Positions 41,850 through 50,965 of a stretch of DNA of 64,000 nucleotides are shown here, one piece after another. The position numbers and the translations under genes are program-made. A model generated the notes under the pieces. It saw nothing but the letters and a program-made list of their open reading frames with translations. It ran no database searches and was not told the origin of the DNA. This DNA is from SMBSF63 sp034003545 (GTDB lineage Bacteria > Chloroflexota > Anaerolineae > Anaerolineales > Anaerolineaceae), in contig CAYURM010000005.1 in NCBI GenBank assembly GCA_964447155.1, positions 97,414 to 161,413 of the forward strand, in the 5' to 3' direction. How positions within the stretch are numbered: position 1 is the stretch's first letter; each line of letters begins with the position of its first letter.

Positions 41850-43675
41850 TGTGTTTCCTCCTTTAAATCAGGCGTCAAATTTTGTTTTTCTTCTTCCTGA
41901 CTGCATGCGATCGCCAGGTCAATAAAAACTGCGGCAGTCCAGCCGAATACTTGAGCTGCTTTCAGGGATGGTTTGCCAGTCTGAGAGTTGTAAAATTCAT
42001 ACATGCCGGCATTTTCCATGATCATCTCCAATGTTCTGGTGCGTAATTCTTTGGCAAGTTCCAGTTGATCGAGATTTAATAATGCTTCCACAAAGAAATA
42101 ATTGATATTGGCCCACACGGGTCCGCGCCACATGGTTTCCGGGTCGTAATGTGAATCATTGTATGCAACCGTTGGCAGCACGAAAGCCCCCCAAAATTCC
42201 TGTGGATCGGTGAGATGTTCCAGTAATCTGCTTTCAATGGATTTTGGAAGACGGTTGGTCCATAGTGGATAAAGATTGAAAGGCGTGATCACACGGATAG
42301 GTTCATTTTTCAGGGTGGCATAAAAAATCCCCGCTTCTTCATCCCAAAAGTCATGGATCATGCGGTTGACAATGGCATTGGCCCTGCGCTGCCACATCTC
42401 GGCTTCAACATGCAGTCCAATGATTTCGGCGATTTTGGAAAGGGCGTCCATCTGGATGCACAGGTAGGTGTTCAATTCAGGGGATTCCACCGGCATGCCA
42501 TAATCCCACAAGGGATTATCATCCAATCCGGAAGAATACGGATGGTTATATTGGGCGAGCCCGTCGACATCATCATCATTCATTGAAAACCACCAGGCGT
42601 TCCAGCGTACCAATGGAATGTAAATGTCTTCCAGAAAGGTGATGTCAGGATCTGTTTCGTGCAGTTTGATGGCTGCCCAGGCCAGAATGGGAGGTTTGGT
42701 CACTTCTGCGCGAATGGGGTGTTCGATTTCCGAGATAACCCCGTCATCATAAACGGCATCAGGCAGCATCCCGTCGGGAAGCTGCAAGGCCAGCATGGCC
42801 CGAATTTGATTGCGTGCCAGTTCAGGATTGGTGTGTTGGAAAGCAAGCGCATGCATGGCGCTATCCCACAGCCACAAACCGATGTAATTTGTTTTTGAAG
42901 GCATCATCGCTTCAAACAAGACATGTCCTTTTGGTTTTACCAGATTGACCGCCATGACCCACCAGGCATAGGCATAACTCAGCCGGTATTTATCGATAAC
43001 CGGGGGGACGCGGGCAAACCATGCCTGCCAGCGTTTTTCAGCAGCTTCATAATACACAGAAAAAGCTTCCGGAATCTCGAAAGGATTTTCGTCCCGGCCA
43101 ATGGTGAGTGAAATGGCACAATCGTTGTTGGCCTTAACAATAAACTCAATGGTGTAACCGCCTTTTTCGGGGGTGACCTCATTATGCACAGATTCAGCAT
43201 TGGTCGCATAAAAGAAATCACGCACCGTGACGATTTTCCCCCCCGTTTCCAAAATTTTACAGAGCTGCACGGAAACATGGAACCGGATGCCTGCGGTTAC
43301 GCCGGCGGGCATCCCAAAGACAATGCCCTGGTCTTCGCGAAAGACCAGGCTGAAATCACCAAGCGCTGTACTCATGTAAACGACATGAGGATACGATGTC
43401 ATTTCGAAATCCAGTTCATTCCCATTTTCATCGATTAAACAAAGCTGCGTAATGAATGGCGGCCGGGTTAAATACGTTTCAATCCCCGGTTCCACATTCG
43501 TCAACCTTTCAGCTAACTTGACATAAAATTCACTTTTATCGATTGTTTTGAATACCATTAGCCGTGATCCGCGATCGCTGAAGGGCACCTGGGAATAATC
43601 AAGTTTGTTGCGCAGCATATTCAGGTTGGGCTGGGTTAATTTTGGCGTTTTTGTTTTGGGTGTTGGTGTTTCCAT
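41846..43675 (-). CDS. Glycoside hydrolase, MGH1/GH63-like (alpha/alpha)6 barrel
   Basis: About 609 residues from ATG 43675 (METPTPKTK). An N-terminal beta-sandwich (~20-200) is followed by an (alpha/alpha)6 barrel with NYIGLWLWDSAMHALAFQHTN, DGMLPDAVYDDG, SGLDDNPLWD and DPETMWRGPVWANINYFFVE, features of the mannosylglycerate hydrolase / GH63 glucosidase / trehalase superfamily with acidic catalytic residues. I prefer 43675 because AAGGAG lies 11 bases upstream; an in-frame ATG at 43744 has no ribosome binding site and adds 23 unremarkable residues. As first gene of the otsA-otsB operon it may hydrolyse trehalose or a related glucoside, allowing turnover. Confidence 0.78.
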   Translation of the reverse strand: METPTPKTKTPKLTQPNLNMLRNKLDYSQVPFSDRGSRLMVFKTIDKSEFYVKLAERLTNVEPGIETYLTRPPFITQLCLIDENGNELDFEMTSYPHVVYMSTALGDFSLVFREDQGIVFGMPAGVTAGIRFHVSVQLCKILETGGKIVTVRDFFYATNAESVHNEVTPEKGGYTIEFIVKANNDCAISLTIGRDENPFEIPEAFSVYYEAAEKRWQAWFARVPPVIDKYRLSYAYAWWVMAVNLVKPKGHVLFEAMMPSKTNYIGLWLWDSAMHALAFQHTNPELARNQIRAMLALQLPDGMLPDAVYDDGVISEIEHPIRAEVTKPPILAWAAIKLHETDPDITFLEDIYIPLVRWNAWWFSMNDDDVDGLAQYNHPYSSGLDDNPLWDYGMPVESPELNTYLCIQMDALSKIAEIIGLHVEAEMWQRRANAIVNRMIHDFWDEEAGIFYATLKNEPIRVITPFNLYPLWTNRLPKSIESRLLEHLTDPQEFWGAFVLPTVAYNDSHYDPETMWRGPVWANINYFFVEALLNLDQLELAKELRTRTLEMIMENAGMYEFYNSQTGKPSLKAAQVFGWTAAVFIDLAIACSQEEEKQNLTPDLKEETQ

Positions 43676-43939
43676 ACTAAATTTTGCTCCTTGCTGCATT
43701 TCGCTGGTTAGCCCAGACAATTTGTACACTTTAAATGGAATCATGCTTGTTTTAAGTGTAACATAACTTGTTTTTAAGACTGAAAAATTATTTCGTATAG
43801 TCTTTGGATGACTGGCGATCTTTCTGGTAAAACCTTGCCTGTTGCCGGTTTCACCTTACAGCTTTGTAGATTGGCACTTAGTTTCTTTTAATATGCTTCT
43901 GTTATGCTTAATATAGATATGTTGTGAAAGGAGTAAAAC

Positions 43940-45325
43940 ATGCGTTCAAAAAAACGCTTAATAATATTGGTAAGTTTACTGGTTTTCAGCCTGGCGTGTG
44001 GTACGGTGGGCGCATCCCCATCTCCGGATGAAAATTTCGGCACCACCACTTCGACGGCTGCGGTACAAAATGAAATATTGCCGTCTGTCACGCCGGTGGA
44101 GGACGACCCTCCTGCACCCACGCAGACGGCGCCGCTGCCAGTGCCTGCGAAGCCAGCAGCTGCGCCGCAAGAACAGCCGGCCAGCCCGCAGGGACCGGTC
44201 GGGCCAGACGTTTTCCCTGACGGGGTGAATCCGTTGACGGGGCTGCCGGTCAGCAATCCGGGCAATCTTGCGCTTCCGCCGGCGTTGGTGTCGATCACCA
44301 ACTGGCCGCCGGCTGCCAGAACCCAGCAGGCCGGGCTTTCGTTCAGCCCCTTTGTGTATGAGCTGTATATTGGCGAGGGCATGTCCCGCTTCCTGGCGAT
44401 GTTCTATGGCGACTTTCCTGCGGCGGCAGACCCTGCTGCTGCCGGTAATTCTTTTGTCGGCCCGATCCGCTCGGGGCGTCTGCCGTATGAATCCTTGCGT
44501 AATCTCTACAATGGTTTTCTGGTGATGGCTTCGGCGTATTCCGGTGTGGCGGCCAATCTGAGTCAGTACAGTAATATTTATGGATCGGATGAGGGCGACA
44601 TCAATTCCGCGATGATTTCGGTGGAAAAGATGGAGCAGATTGCCCAGGCCAATCAGCGGCGGTTGGGTGAAAATTCCTTGCAGGGCAATATGTATGATCC
44701 TGCACCGTTGGCGGGCGGGCAGGCGGCAAAGCGGTTATGGTTTGTGTATAACCAGATTGACCAGGTTGTCTGGCAGTATGATCCGGCCAGCGGCGCATAC
44801 CGCCGTTATCAGGACAATGCCGACGGGACAACTTTTATTCAGGCCACCGACAGTATCAATGCCGAAGGACTGGCTTTTGAGAATGTCATTCTGCTGTTTG
44901 CCCAACACCGCGCCTGTACTGAAGCGGCTTTTGATGTTGATTTGCAATATACGCCCCGTTCACCAGCACTGCTTTTCCGCGATGGACAGGTGCACGAGAT
45001 TTTCTGGACGACAAAAAGCGAGGAATATGAGCGCACCACCGGCAAGATGCGCCCGATTCGCTTTATTGATGAGAATGGCGAACCGATTGCGCTGAAACCG
45101 GGTCAAACCTGGGTGCATCTTGTGCCGACCGGGACACCGTATTGGGAAGCACCTGACCGCCAGGAAGTGCCAGCAAATGCCCCACAGTGGGTGGCGGAAG
45201 ATCCATCCGGCATGTTGTATAACCTGCTGAATAATCGTGAAGCCGGTTCGGCCAACTGGGTCTCGCGCTATTATGCTTCGATGATCCTTTACGATGAGGC
45301 GGTGTGTGAGGCGATCCGCCGGTAG
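43940..45325 (+). CDS. DUF3048 (YerB-like) lipoprotein
   Basis: A 461-residue lipoprotein: signal sequence with lipobox FSLAC (Cys ~20), a Pro/Ala-rich linker (~30-90) and a DUF3048 domain starting with PLTGLPVSNPG...PALVSITNWPPAARTQQAGLS. Typical of the family are YELYIGEGMSRFLAMFYGDFP and VGPIRSGRLPYESL. A second part near the C-terminus (IFWTTKSEEYERTTGKM, KPGQTWVHLVPTG) fits the DUF3048 C-terminal domain. The family is common in Firmicutes and Chloroflexota; its role is not established, possibly cell-wall linked. GAAAGGAG precedes the ATG and a strong terminator follows the stop. Confidence 0.87.
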   Translation: MRSKKRLIILVSLLVFSLACGTVGASPSPDENFGTTTSTAAVQNEILPSVTPVEDDPPAPTQTAPLPVPAKPAAAPQEQPASPQGPVGPDVFPDGVNPLTGLPVSNPGNLALPPALVSITNWPPAARTQQAGLSFSPFVYELYIGEGMSRFLAMFYGDFPAAADPAAAGNSFVGPIRSGRLPYESLRNLYNGFLVMASAYSGVAANLSQYSNIYGSDEGDINSAMISVEKMEQIAQANQRRLGENSLQGNMYDPAPLAGGQAAKRLWFVYNQIDQVVWQYDPASGAYRRYQDNADGTTFIQATDSINAEGLAFENVILLFAQHRACTEAAFDVDLQYTPRSPALLFRDGQVHEIFWTTKSEEYERTTGKMRPIRFIDENGEPIALKPGQTWVHLVPTGTPYWEAPDRQEVPANAPQWVAEDPSGMLYNLLNNREAGSANWVSRYYASMILYDEAVCEAIRR

Positions 45326-45635
45326 TTTATTTGTTTGAAAGTCGTAGTGGAGGAGGCTGTCTGTTTTTGAGACAGCCTCCTGTTTTTTGTGCAGGGCAGG
45401 TTCCCCCACTGCCAGCAAGGAGCCTCCCGCAGGGCAGTCAGTTGTGTGTAGACAGTAGTGCAAAAATATATGCAGGCAGGGGCAAGTTAAAAATTTCCAA
45501 CCTGCGGGAGGGAGAAGGCGATGATGCAGTGCCCTGAGTATGGTGAGAGAAACAAGGAAATAACCCGTACACAAAATTTCCTCCGTAGTATACTAAGGGC
45601 ATCTTATCCTCATCCCCACAACAAGGAGCAATACA
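45326..45635. other. Intergenic region: terminator and two CCTCCCGCAGG repeats
   Basis: After the terminator at 45351-45388 it holds two inverted copies of the CCTCCCGCAGG repeat (45423-45433, 45499-45511). No gene was seen. Confidence 0.6.
45351..45388 (+). terminator. Strong intrinsic terminator after the DUF3048 gene
   Basis: GGAGGCTGTCT, loop GTTTTTG, AGACAGCCTCC and TGTTTTTT. Confidence 0.92.
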
Positions 45636-46457
45636 ATGAAAATTATGATCGCAGCGGATATGGAAGGTATCTCGGGCGTTGTGGCCTGGGATCACGTCTC
45701 TTCCTCGCACCCGGAGTATGCCCGCTTTCGCAAGCTGATGACGGCGGATGTGAATGCGGCCATCAAGGGCGCGCTGAAAGCGGATGTGGATGAAATTCTG
45801 GTGGTGGATGGACATGGTTCAGGGCGCAATATTCTGATTGAAGAGCTTCATCCCCAGGCCTGTCTGCATTCCGGCAATGCTGCTCCCTTCGCAATGGTGC
45901 AGGGCGTGGGCAGTGATGTCGACGCGGCCATGTTTATCGGGTATCATGCCCGTGTGGGCTCCACTCCCGCGATTTTGGATCATACCTGGTCCAGCAAAGA
46001 TGTTGCCAACGTCTGGCTGAATGGCAAGATCATTGGCGAGACGGGGTTGAATGCTGCAGTTTGCGCGCATTACGGCGTGCCGGTCATCATGGTCTCGGGC
46101 GACCAGACCCTGGCAGCCGAAGTGGAGGAGACCATCCCCGGCGCCGAGACGGCCATCGTCAAGCTGGCAACCAGCCACCAGTCTGCCACGTGTTTTTCTG
46201 TGTTGGAGTCCGCCCGCCGCATTCACGAGGCTGCGGAACGGGCCGTGCACCGGTTCAGGAATGGTGAAGGGCCAAAGCCCTACGTGGTGAGTAAACCGGT
46301 CACGATCACGGTAGAATTGAAGACTTCCGGCATGGTGGACGGCGCCCAGCTGATGCCGAATGCCAAACGTCTGGATGCCCGCCGCATCGAATTTGAATCC
46401 CCGGATATGCTCCAGGCGTACCATGCATTCCGTTCTCTGGTGAATATGGCGTTTTAA
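45636..46457 (+). CDS. M55 family D-aminopeptidase (DppA-like)
   Basis: A 273-residue zinc peptidase of the DppA family, normal length. MKIMIAADMEGISGV has the Asp-x-Glu zinc ligands; VVDGHGSGRNI, GYHARVG and IIGETGLNAAVCAHYGVPVIMVSGD supply the His and Glu ligands. DppA cuts D-alanyl peptides and forms a decamer ring; it is usually linked with recycling of cell-wall peptides. AAGGAG precedes the ATG. No dipeptide transporter genes lie next to it. Confidence 0.92.
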   Translation: MKIMIAADMEGISGVVAWDHVSSSHPEYARFRKLMTADVNAAIKGALKADVDEILVVDGHGSGRNILIEELHPQACLHSGNAAPFAMVQGVGSDVDAAMFIGYHARVGSTPAILDHTWSSKDVANVWLNGKIIGETGLNAAVCAHYGVPVIMVSGDQTLAAEVEETIPGAETAIVKLATSHQSATCFSVLESARRIHEAAERAVHRFRNGEGPKPYVVSKPVTITVELKTSGMVDGAQLMPNAKRLDARRIEFESPDMLQAYHAFRSLVNMAF

Positions 46458-46650
46458 TCGAAAGAACGTTTTGCCGGGGTGTTTTCTGTGTTCGCCGATT
46501 TATTGAAAATACTGTCACTTGAGGAAATCCCCTTGCCGCTTCGCGGCAGTCTTCTTCCCCCTTCGGGGACGATGCAGTAAGGGGAACAAAAGCGATATGG
46601 ATAAATGCGAACTTCAATCAACTTATATCATGCCAGGACAAGGTAATTGA

Positions 46651-47757
46651 ATGTCTTTTCCCGTTCATCTGAACCTGCCGCATGGCAGCCTGAAATTTCC
46701 GGTGTACATGCCCGACGCTACGTTTGGCGTGGTGCGGGCGGTGGATGCTGTGGATTTGGAGGACTGCCACATTCAGGCGGTGGTGATGAACAGTTTTCAT
46801 CTCATGCAGCGTCCGGGCTCGTCCACGGTGACAGCCCTCGGCGGTTTGCACAAGATGAGCGGCTGGGATCACCCCATCATTACCGATTCGGGCGGGTTTC
46901 AGGCTTATTCCCTGATCCGCCAAAACCCGAAATTTGGCAGACTGACCGACAAAGGCCTGGTTTTCCAGCCGGAGGGCAGTTCACGTAAATACCAGTTGAC
47001 GCCGGAGAAGAGCGTTCAGCTCCAGATCAGTTACGGCGCTGATGTGGTCATTTGCCTGGATGACTGTACCCATGTGGATGCCCCCTATGAAGAGCAGCGT
47101 TTGTCGGTGAAGCGGACGATTGACTGGGCGCGCCGCAGCCGGAAAGAGTTTGACCGCCTGGTAGCGGAGAAGAAGTGCCCCGATGGCGAGCGACCGCTGC
47201 TGTTCGGCGTGATCCAGGGCGGGGGTGAGCTGGAACTGCGCCGCGAGTGCGCTGAAGCCTTGCTGGCGATCGGCTTTGACGGCTTTGGTTATGGCGGCTG
47301 GCCGCTGGACGGGGAGGGCAAGCTGCTTACCGACGTGCTTGCCTACACCCGCTCGTTGATCCCGGAGGAGTATGTCATCCATGCCCTCGGGATCGGCCAT
47401 CCCAAAAATGTGCTGGAGTGTTATCAGCTGGGTTATGGTATTTTCGACTGCGCCATGCCTACCCGCGATGCGCGGCATGGGCGGTTGTATACTTTTGTGG
47501 ATCCGCCGGATGCCCCCGGCGCCGGACTGGACGGCAGCTGGCTAAAGTATCTGTATATCCATGACGAACAGCATATCCGTGACAACCGGCCGGTGCATCC
47601 ATATTGTGATTGTCTGGTGTGCCGCAAGTATTCATTGGGCTATCTGCGCCATTTATTCAAGATGAATGACAGCCTTTTTCACCGGCTGGCAACGATTCAC
47701 AATCTGCGCTTTATGACCCAATTGATGGGACGTATTCGGAGGCGTTTTCATGGCTGA
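46651..47757 (+). CDS. tgt: tRNA-guanine transglycosylase-like enzyme
   Basis: A 368-residue TGT-family enzyme that swaps a guanine in RNA for a 7-deazaguanine base. ITDSGGFQAYS has the general acid/base Asp; FDCAMPTRDARHG carries the nucleophile Asp; CDCLVCRKYSLGYLRHLF has the three Cys and the His that bind zinc; GVIQGG is the base-binding loop. Where bacterial TGT has GGLAVGE in the pocket, this protein has GGWPLDG, so the base it takes may differ from preQ1. Unusually it heads an operon of rRNA methyltransferase genes, overlapping the next start by eight bases. AAGG lies before the ATG. Confidence 0.85.
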   Translation: MSFPVHLNLPHGSLKFPVYMPDATFGVVRAVDAVDLEDCHIQAVVMNSFHLMQRPGSSTVTALGGLHKMSGWDHPIITDSGGFQAYSLIRQNPKFGRLTDKGLVFQPEGSSRKYQLTPEKSVQLQISYGADVVICLDDCTHVDAPYEEQRLSVKRTIDWARRSRKEFDRLVAEKKCPDGERPLLFGVIQGGGELELRRECAEALLAIGFDGFGYGGWPLDGEGKLLTDVLAYTRSLIPEEYVIHALGIGHPKNVLECYQLGYGIFDCAMPTRDARHGRLYTFVDPPDAPGAGLDGSWLKYLYIHDEQHIRDNRPVHPYCDCLVCRKYSLGYLRHLFKMNDSLFHRLATIHNLRFMTQLMGRIRRRFHG

Positions 47758-48559
47758 TAAAAATAAAATCCAGGAGTTGGTGGATGCTGTGCGCCGTAAT
47801 GCGCGCTATCAATCGATCAGCGAAGATTTGATTCGCCGGGTGGGGTTGCAGGAGCTGCAAAAGCGGGGCAGTTTCAAGCAGGCGGTCAAGTCTACCCGCA
47901 GCAAGCTGCACCAGGTGGGCGGCGCCTATCTGGAGAGCAGGATGCCGTATGAGGAGTGGCAGGCGCAGCTTGCCGCCCTGCCGCACGATGCCCGCGACCC
48001 GGCTGTGCGGGAATTCAGCAGTCAGGTGATGCAGAAGCACGCTTCCACCCGCGAACGCTTTCCCATTCGGGAGGAGTTCTTTCAGCGCACACTTTCGGCG
48101 ATCTGCCCCGTTCATTCTGTGCTGGACCTGGCCTGCGGGCTTAATCCGCTGGCTTTGTCATGGATGCCGCTGGCTGAGGATGTTGTTTATTATGCCTGTG
48201 ATATTTACGAGAATATGGTCTCGTTTGTCGGGAAGTATCTCGATCACTGCGGGGTGGAAAACCATGTTTCGGTATGTGATTTGACCGCGGGTTGTCCTCA
48301 GCAGCCGGTGCAGGTGGCCTTTTTGTTGAAAACGATCCCCTGCCTGGAGCAGATGGACAAGACCATCGGCCCGCGCTTGCTGGATGAGATCAACGCTGAG
48401 CATTTGTTGATTTCTTTTCCCACGCGCAGCCTGCATGGCAAGAACAAGGGCATGGTAAAAAACTACCGCAATCATTTTGAAGAGCTGGCAGCCGGGCGCA
48501 GCTGGCAGATCAGAAGTTACCAATATGATGAAGAGCTGGCTTTTCTGGTGAGCAGATAA
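47750..48559 (+). CDS. ArmA/RmtB-family 16S rRNA methyltransferase homologue, copy 1
   Basis: A 269-residue methyltransferase. It follows the layout of RmtB/ArmA/FmrO, which make m7G1405 in 16S rRNA: an N-terminal helical bundle (KSTRSKLHQVGGAYLES), KHASTRERFPIREEFF, the SAM-binding VLDLACGLNPLAL (residues ~124-136), ACDIY, the FLLKTIPCLEQMD segment and LISFPTRSLHGKNKGM, which matches the SFPTRSLGGRGKGM stretch of RmtB almost residue by residue. GGAGG precedes the ATG and the start lies within the end of the tgt-like gene. If it acts like the known family, the cell would resist 4,6-linked aminoglycosides; a native housekeeping role is equally possible. Confidence 0.85.
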   Translation: MADKNKIQELVDAVRRNARYQSISEDLIRRVGLQELQKRGSFKQAVKSTRSKLHQVGGAYLESRMPYEEWQAQLAALPHDARDPAVREFSSQVMQKHASTRERFPIREEFFQRTLSAICPVHSVLDLACGLNPLALSWMPLAEDVVYYACDIYENMVSFVGKYLDHCGVENHVSVCDLTAGCPQQPVQVAFLLKTIPCLEQMDKTIGPRLLDEINAEHLLISFPTRSLHGKNKGMVKNYRNHFEELAAGRSWQIRSYQYDEELAFLVSR

Positions 48560-48563
48560 AGCT

Positions 48564-49391
48564 ATGGTGAACCTGACCCAAGAACAGCGGAATGAGATCG
48601 TCACTCATATCCTGCATTCCCGGAAATATCGCAGTCTGAGCATTCCGGCTGCCACCGTGGAAGACCTGCTAACCCTGGAGGCCGGCAACCAGACCTCCCA
48701 GCGTGCTTTGGTGAAGGTGGTGCGTCAGAAGCTGCACAACATCGCCGCACCTTACCTGGGTGACCCGGATTACGGCAAGGCAGCGAGGTGTCTGGAGAAG
48801 GCTTTTGCCAGCGGACGGGAGGAAGAGGTGCGTATAGCCTGTTCCCGTTTGTTGGGGATGCATGCCTCCACCAGTGAGCGCCTGCCCGTGCTGCCGGAAT
48901 TCTATGATGCCGTGTTTGCGGCCATCGGCCAGCCAGAAACCATTCTGGATCTGGCCTGCGGACTCAATCCACTGGCCTTCCCGTGGATGAATCTGCCCAC
49001 AAGCGTGCAATACTGGGCCTATGACCTGCATCAGCCGCGGGTGGAGATGCTCAACCGCTATTTTGAATTGCAGGGTTTGCCGCCGCTGGCCCGCCATCAG
49101 GATATTCTGGTGGAACCGCCGCAGGAGGAAGCGGATGTGGCCTTCTTTTTCAAAGAAGCGCATCGTTTTGAGCAGCGCCAGCGCGGCTGCAACCGCGCCT
49201 TCTGGCAGGCTATTCATGCGCGCGTGCTGGTGGTGACCCTGCCGGCGGTCAGCCTGACCGGCAAGCATCAACTGGCGGACAAACACCGCAGTCTGGTCTA
49301 CTCAACGATTGGCGAGCTGCCGTGGCATGTTAATGAACTGTGCGTGGGCACAGAGTTGATCTTCTGTATTGATAAAGGTTATGGCGCGTAA
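48564..49391 (+). CDS. ArmA/RmtB-family 16S rRNA methyltransferase homologue, copy 2 (divergent)
   Basis: A 275-residue paralogue of the gene before it, four bases after its stop. It keeps the N-terminal helical region (LVKVVRQKLHNIAAPYLG), MHASTSERLPVLPEFYDAVF, the SAM motif ILDLACGLNPLAF and the end GTELIFCI, which matches GTELIYLI of RmtB. The FPTRSL-G-GKGM stretch is replaced by LPAVSLTGKHQLADKHRSL, and the LIFKLLPLLE-like motif reads FFFKEAHRFEQ. It may therefore methylate another nucleotide, have lost activity, or work as a partner of copy 1. It overlaps rsmF by 11 bases. Confidence 0.82.
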   Translation: MVNLTQEQRNEIVTHILHSRKYRSLSIPAATVEDLLTLEAGNQTSQRALVKVVRQKLHNIAAPYLGDPDYGKAARCLEKAFASGREEEVRIACSRLLGMHASTSERLPVLPEFYDAVFAAIGQPETILDLACGLNPLAFPWMNLPTSVQYWAYDLHQPRVEMLNRYFELQGLPPLARHQDILVEPPQEEADVAFFFKEAHRFEQRQRGCNRAFWQAIHARVLVVTLPAVSLTGKHQLADKHRSLVYSTIGELPWHVNELCVGTELIFCIDKGYGA

Positions 49392-50877
49392 AAAGAAGAA
49401 GCAGCAACCCGTGCTGAGCAGTGAAGAAATCCTCGAACGGCAGATGGCGCGTTTCGAACCATTGCTGCCCACCGGCGAATGGCGGCGGCTGTTGTCGGAA
49501 TTGCAGAAGCCCCTCTACCAGGCTGTGCGGGCTAATCCGTTGAAGGTCAATCCCCCGCGGGCGATTGTACAGTGGGTGAAGCGGTATGGGTGGACGGTTG
49601 AGCAGGTGCCATTCTGCCCAACCGGGTGGTGGGTGTCTTCCAGCTCTGAGCCGGTCAGCCATCCCATCGAGCACCGCCTGGGCGAGTATTATATTCAGGA
49701 TGCTGCCTCGATGATGCCGGTTGAACTGTTTGACTTTGATGAGGTTAAAAACCCCTTGATCCTCGACATGGCGGCTTCGCCGGGCGGCAAGACAAGCCAT
49801 CTTATCAGCCGCAGCGCAGACCAGGGACTGGTGATCGCCAATGACTCCAGCCGTGACCGGATCACAGCCCTGCGCCTGGTGATGCAGTCCTGGGGAGGGA
49901 TCAACATTGCCGGTACCCAATACCCCGGTGAAAAATATGGCGCCTGGTTTCCGGAGACTTTTGACCGCGTGCTGCTGGATGCGCCCTGCTCGATGCAGGG
50001 ACTGCGGGATACCGAATCACATGGCATGCGCGCCATCTCGCACAATGAAATTCTTTCCCTGTCCCGCCGTCAGATACGTCTGCTGAGCAGCGCTTTGCAG
50101 GCTGTGAAGGTTGGCGGCCAGGTGGTGTATGCCACCTGCACGCTTTCTCCCGAAGAGAATGAAGCCGTGCTGGATGCGGTCATTCAGCGCTTCAATGGGC
50201 CGGTCGAGATGGTTGATCTTGCACAGCGCTTTGCCGGTATCGGAGAAGCCCTGCCCGGGTATGGTGAACAGGTATATGACCCAATGGTGCAGCGCGCGGC
50301 GCGGCTGTGGCCGCACCGCTTTGGTACGGCAGGCTTCTTCACCGCCTTGCTGACCAAGACTGCTTCCATTGACACGCGTGAGGATGCCCCGCCTTCACGC
50401 CCGTTTGAGCGTACTGGCCTGCATTGGTTGAAGCGCCCCGGTGAGGATGCCCTGCTGACCACTTTACAGGAGCGTTTTGGGATTGACTTTGAACCGGTGC
50501 TGACCCGGCAGGGGTTGACCCTGTGGCAGCGTCATCAACGCATCTTTGCCATTCCAGAAGCATACCTTGACCATTTCGAGACGCTGCCCTTCCAGTTTTT
50601 GGGGATGCTGGTGGGAGAAGAAACGTCTTCCGGCTTTGCCCCTTCTTTTGAATGGGTGGCCCGTTTTGGCCGTCAGGCCAGTCAGGGTAAGGTGATTTTA
50701 GCCGTGGATCAGCTCGATGCCTGGCTGCACGGGGAGGACATCCCCGGTCAGTTTGGCGGCGCGGAGACGCGCGGTAAAACCCTGGTTGTGGTGGATGAGA
50801 TGGACCGTCTGCTGGGGCGCGGGCGGGTACTCTCCGACCGATTGAAGAATTTGATGCCGGCGAGATTGGTGTATTAG
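49381..50877 (+). CDS. rsmF: 16S rRNA m5C methyltransferase, RsmF/NOL1-NOP2-Sun family
   Basis: A 498-residue enzyme of the Nol1/Nop2/Sun family, length close to E. coli RsmF (which makes m5C1407). The SAM site is LDMAASPGGKTSHL; the two catalytic cysteines are in LDAPCSMQG (near residue 203) and YATCTLSPEENE (near residue 254). The C-terminal ~190 residues resemble the RsmF extension with a PUA-like end. ATG 49381 lies 11 bases inside the preceding gene; the TTG at 49369 in frame is less likely. Together with the ArmA/RmtB-like genes it would modify neighbouring nucleotides in the decoding site. Confidence 0.88.
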   Translation: MARKKKKQQPVLSSEEILERQMARFEPLLPTGEWRRLLSELQKPLYQAVRANPLKVNPPRAIVQWVKRYGWTVEQVPFCPTGWWVSSSSEPVSHPIEHRLGEYYIQDAASMMPVELFDFDEVKNPLILDMAASPGGKTSHLISRSADQGLVIANDSSRDRITALRLVMQSWGGINIAGTQYPGEKYGAWFPETFDRVLLDAPCSMQGLRDTESHGMRAISHNEILSLSRRQIRLLSSALQAVKVGGQVVYATCTLSPEENEAVLDAVIQRFNGPVEMVDLAQRFAGIGEALPGYGEQVYDPMVQRAARLWPHRFGTAGFFTALLTKTASIDTREDAPPSRPFERTGLHWLKRPGEDALLTTLQERFGIDFEPVLTRQGLTLWQRHQRIFAIPEAYLDHFETLPFQFLGMLVGEETSSGFAPSFEWVARFGRQASQGKVILAVDQLDAWLHGEDIPGQFGGAETRGKTLVVVDEMDRLLGRGRVLSDRLKNLMPARLVY

Positions 50878-50938
50878 CGGTTCATCGCCTGGATGTAAAA
50901 TTAATGTAAAAACTGTTCAGACGACTGATTATGGAAAG

Positions 50939-50965
50939 TTGCAAATGATCGCGATAGTGTATACT
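50939..50965 (+). promoter_or_regulatory. Candidate promoter of the diguanylate cyclase gene
   Basis: TTGCAA (50939-50944) and TATACT (50960-50965) with a short 15-base spacer, about 75 bases before the start codon. Weak assignment. Confidence 0.35.

Noticed and set aside
47750..49391. Acquired aminoglycoside-resistance cassette
   Set aside because: No integron, transposase or other resistance gene is near; base composition matches its neighbours and the genes overlap housekeeping-type genes.
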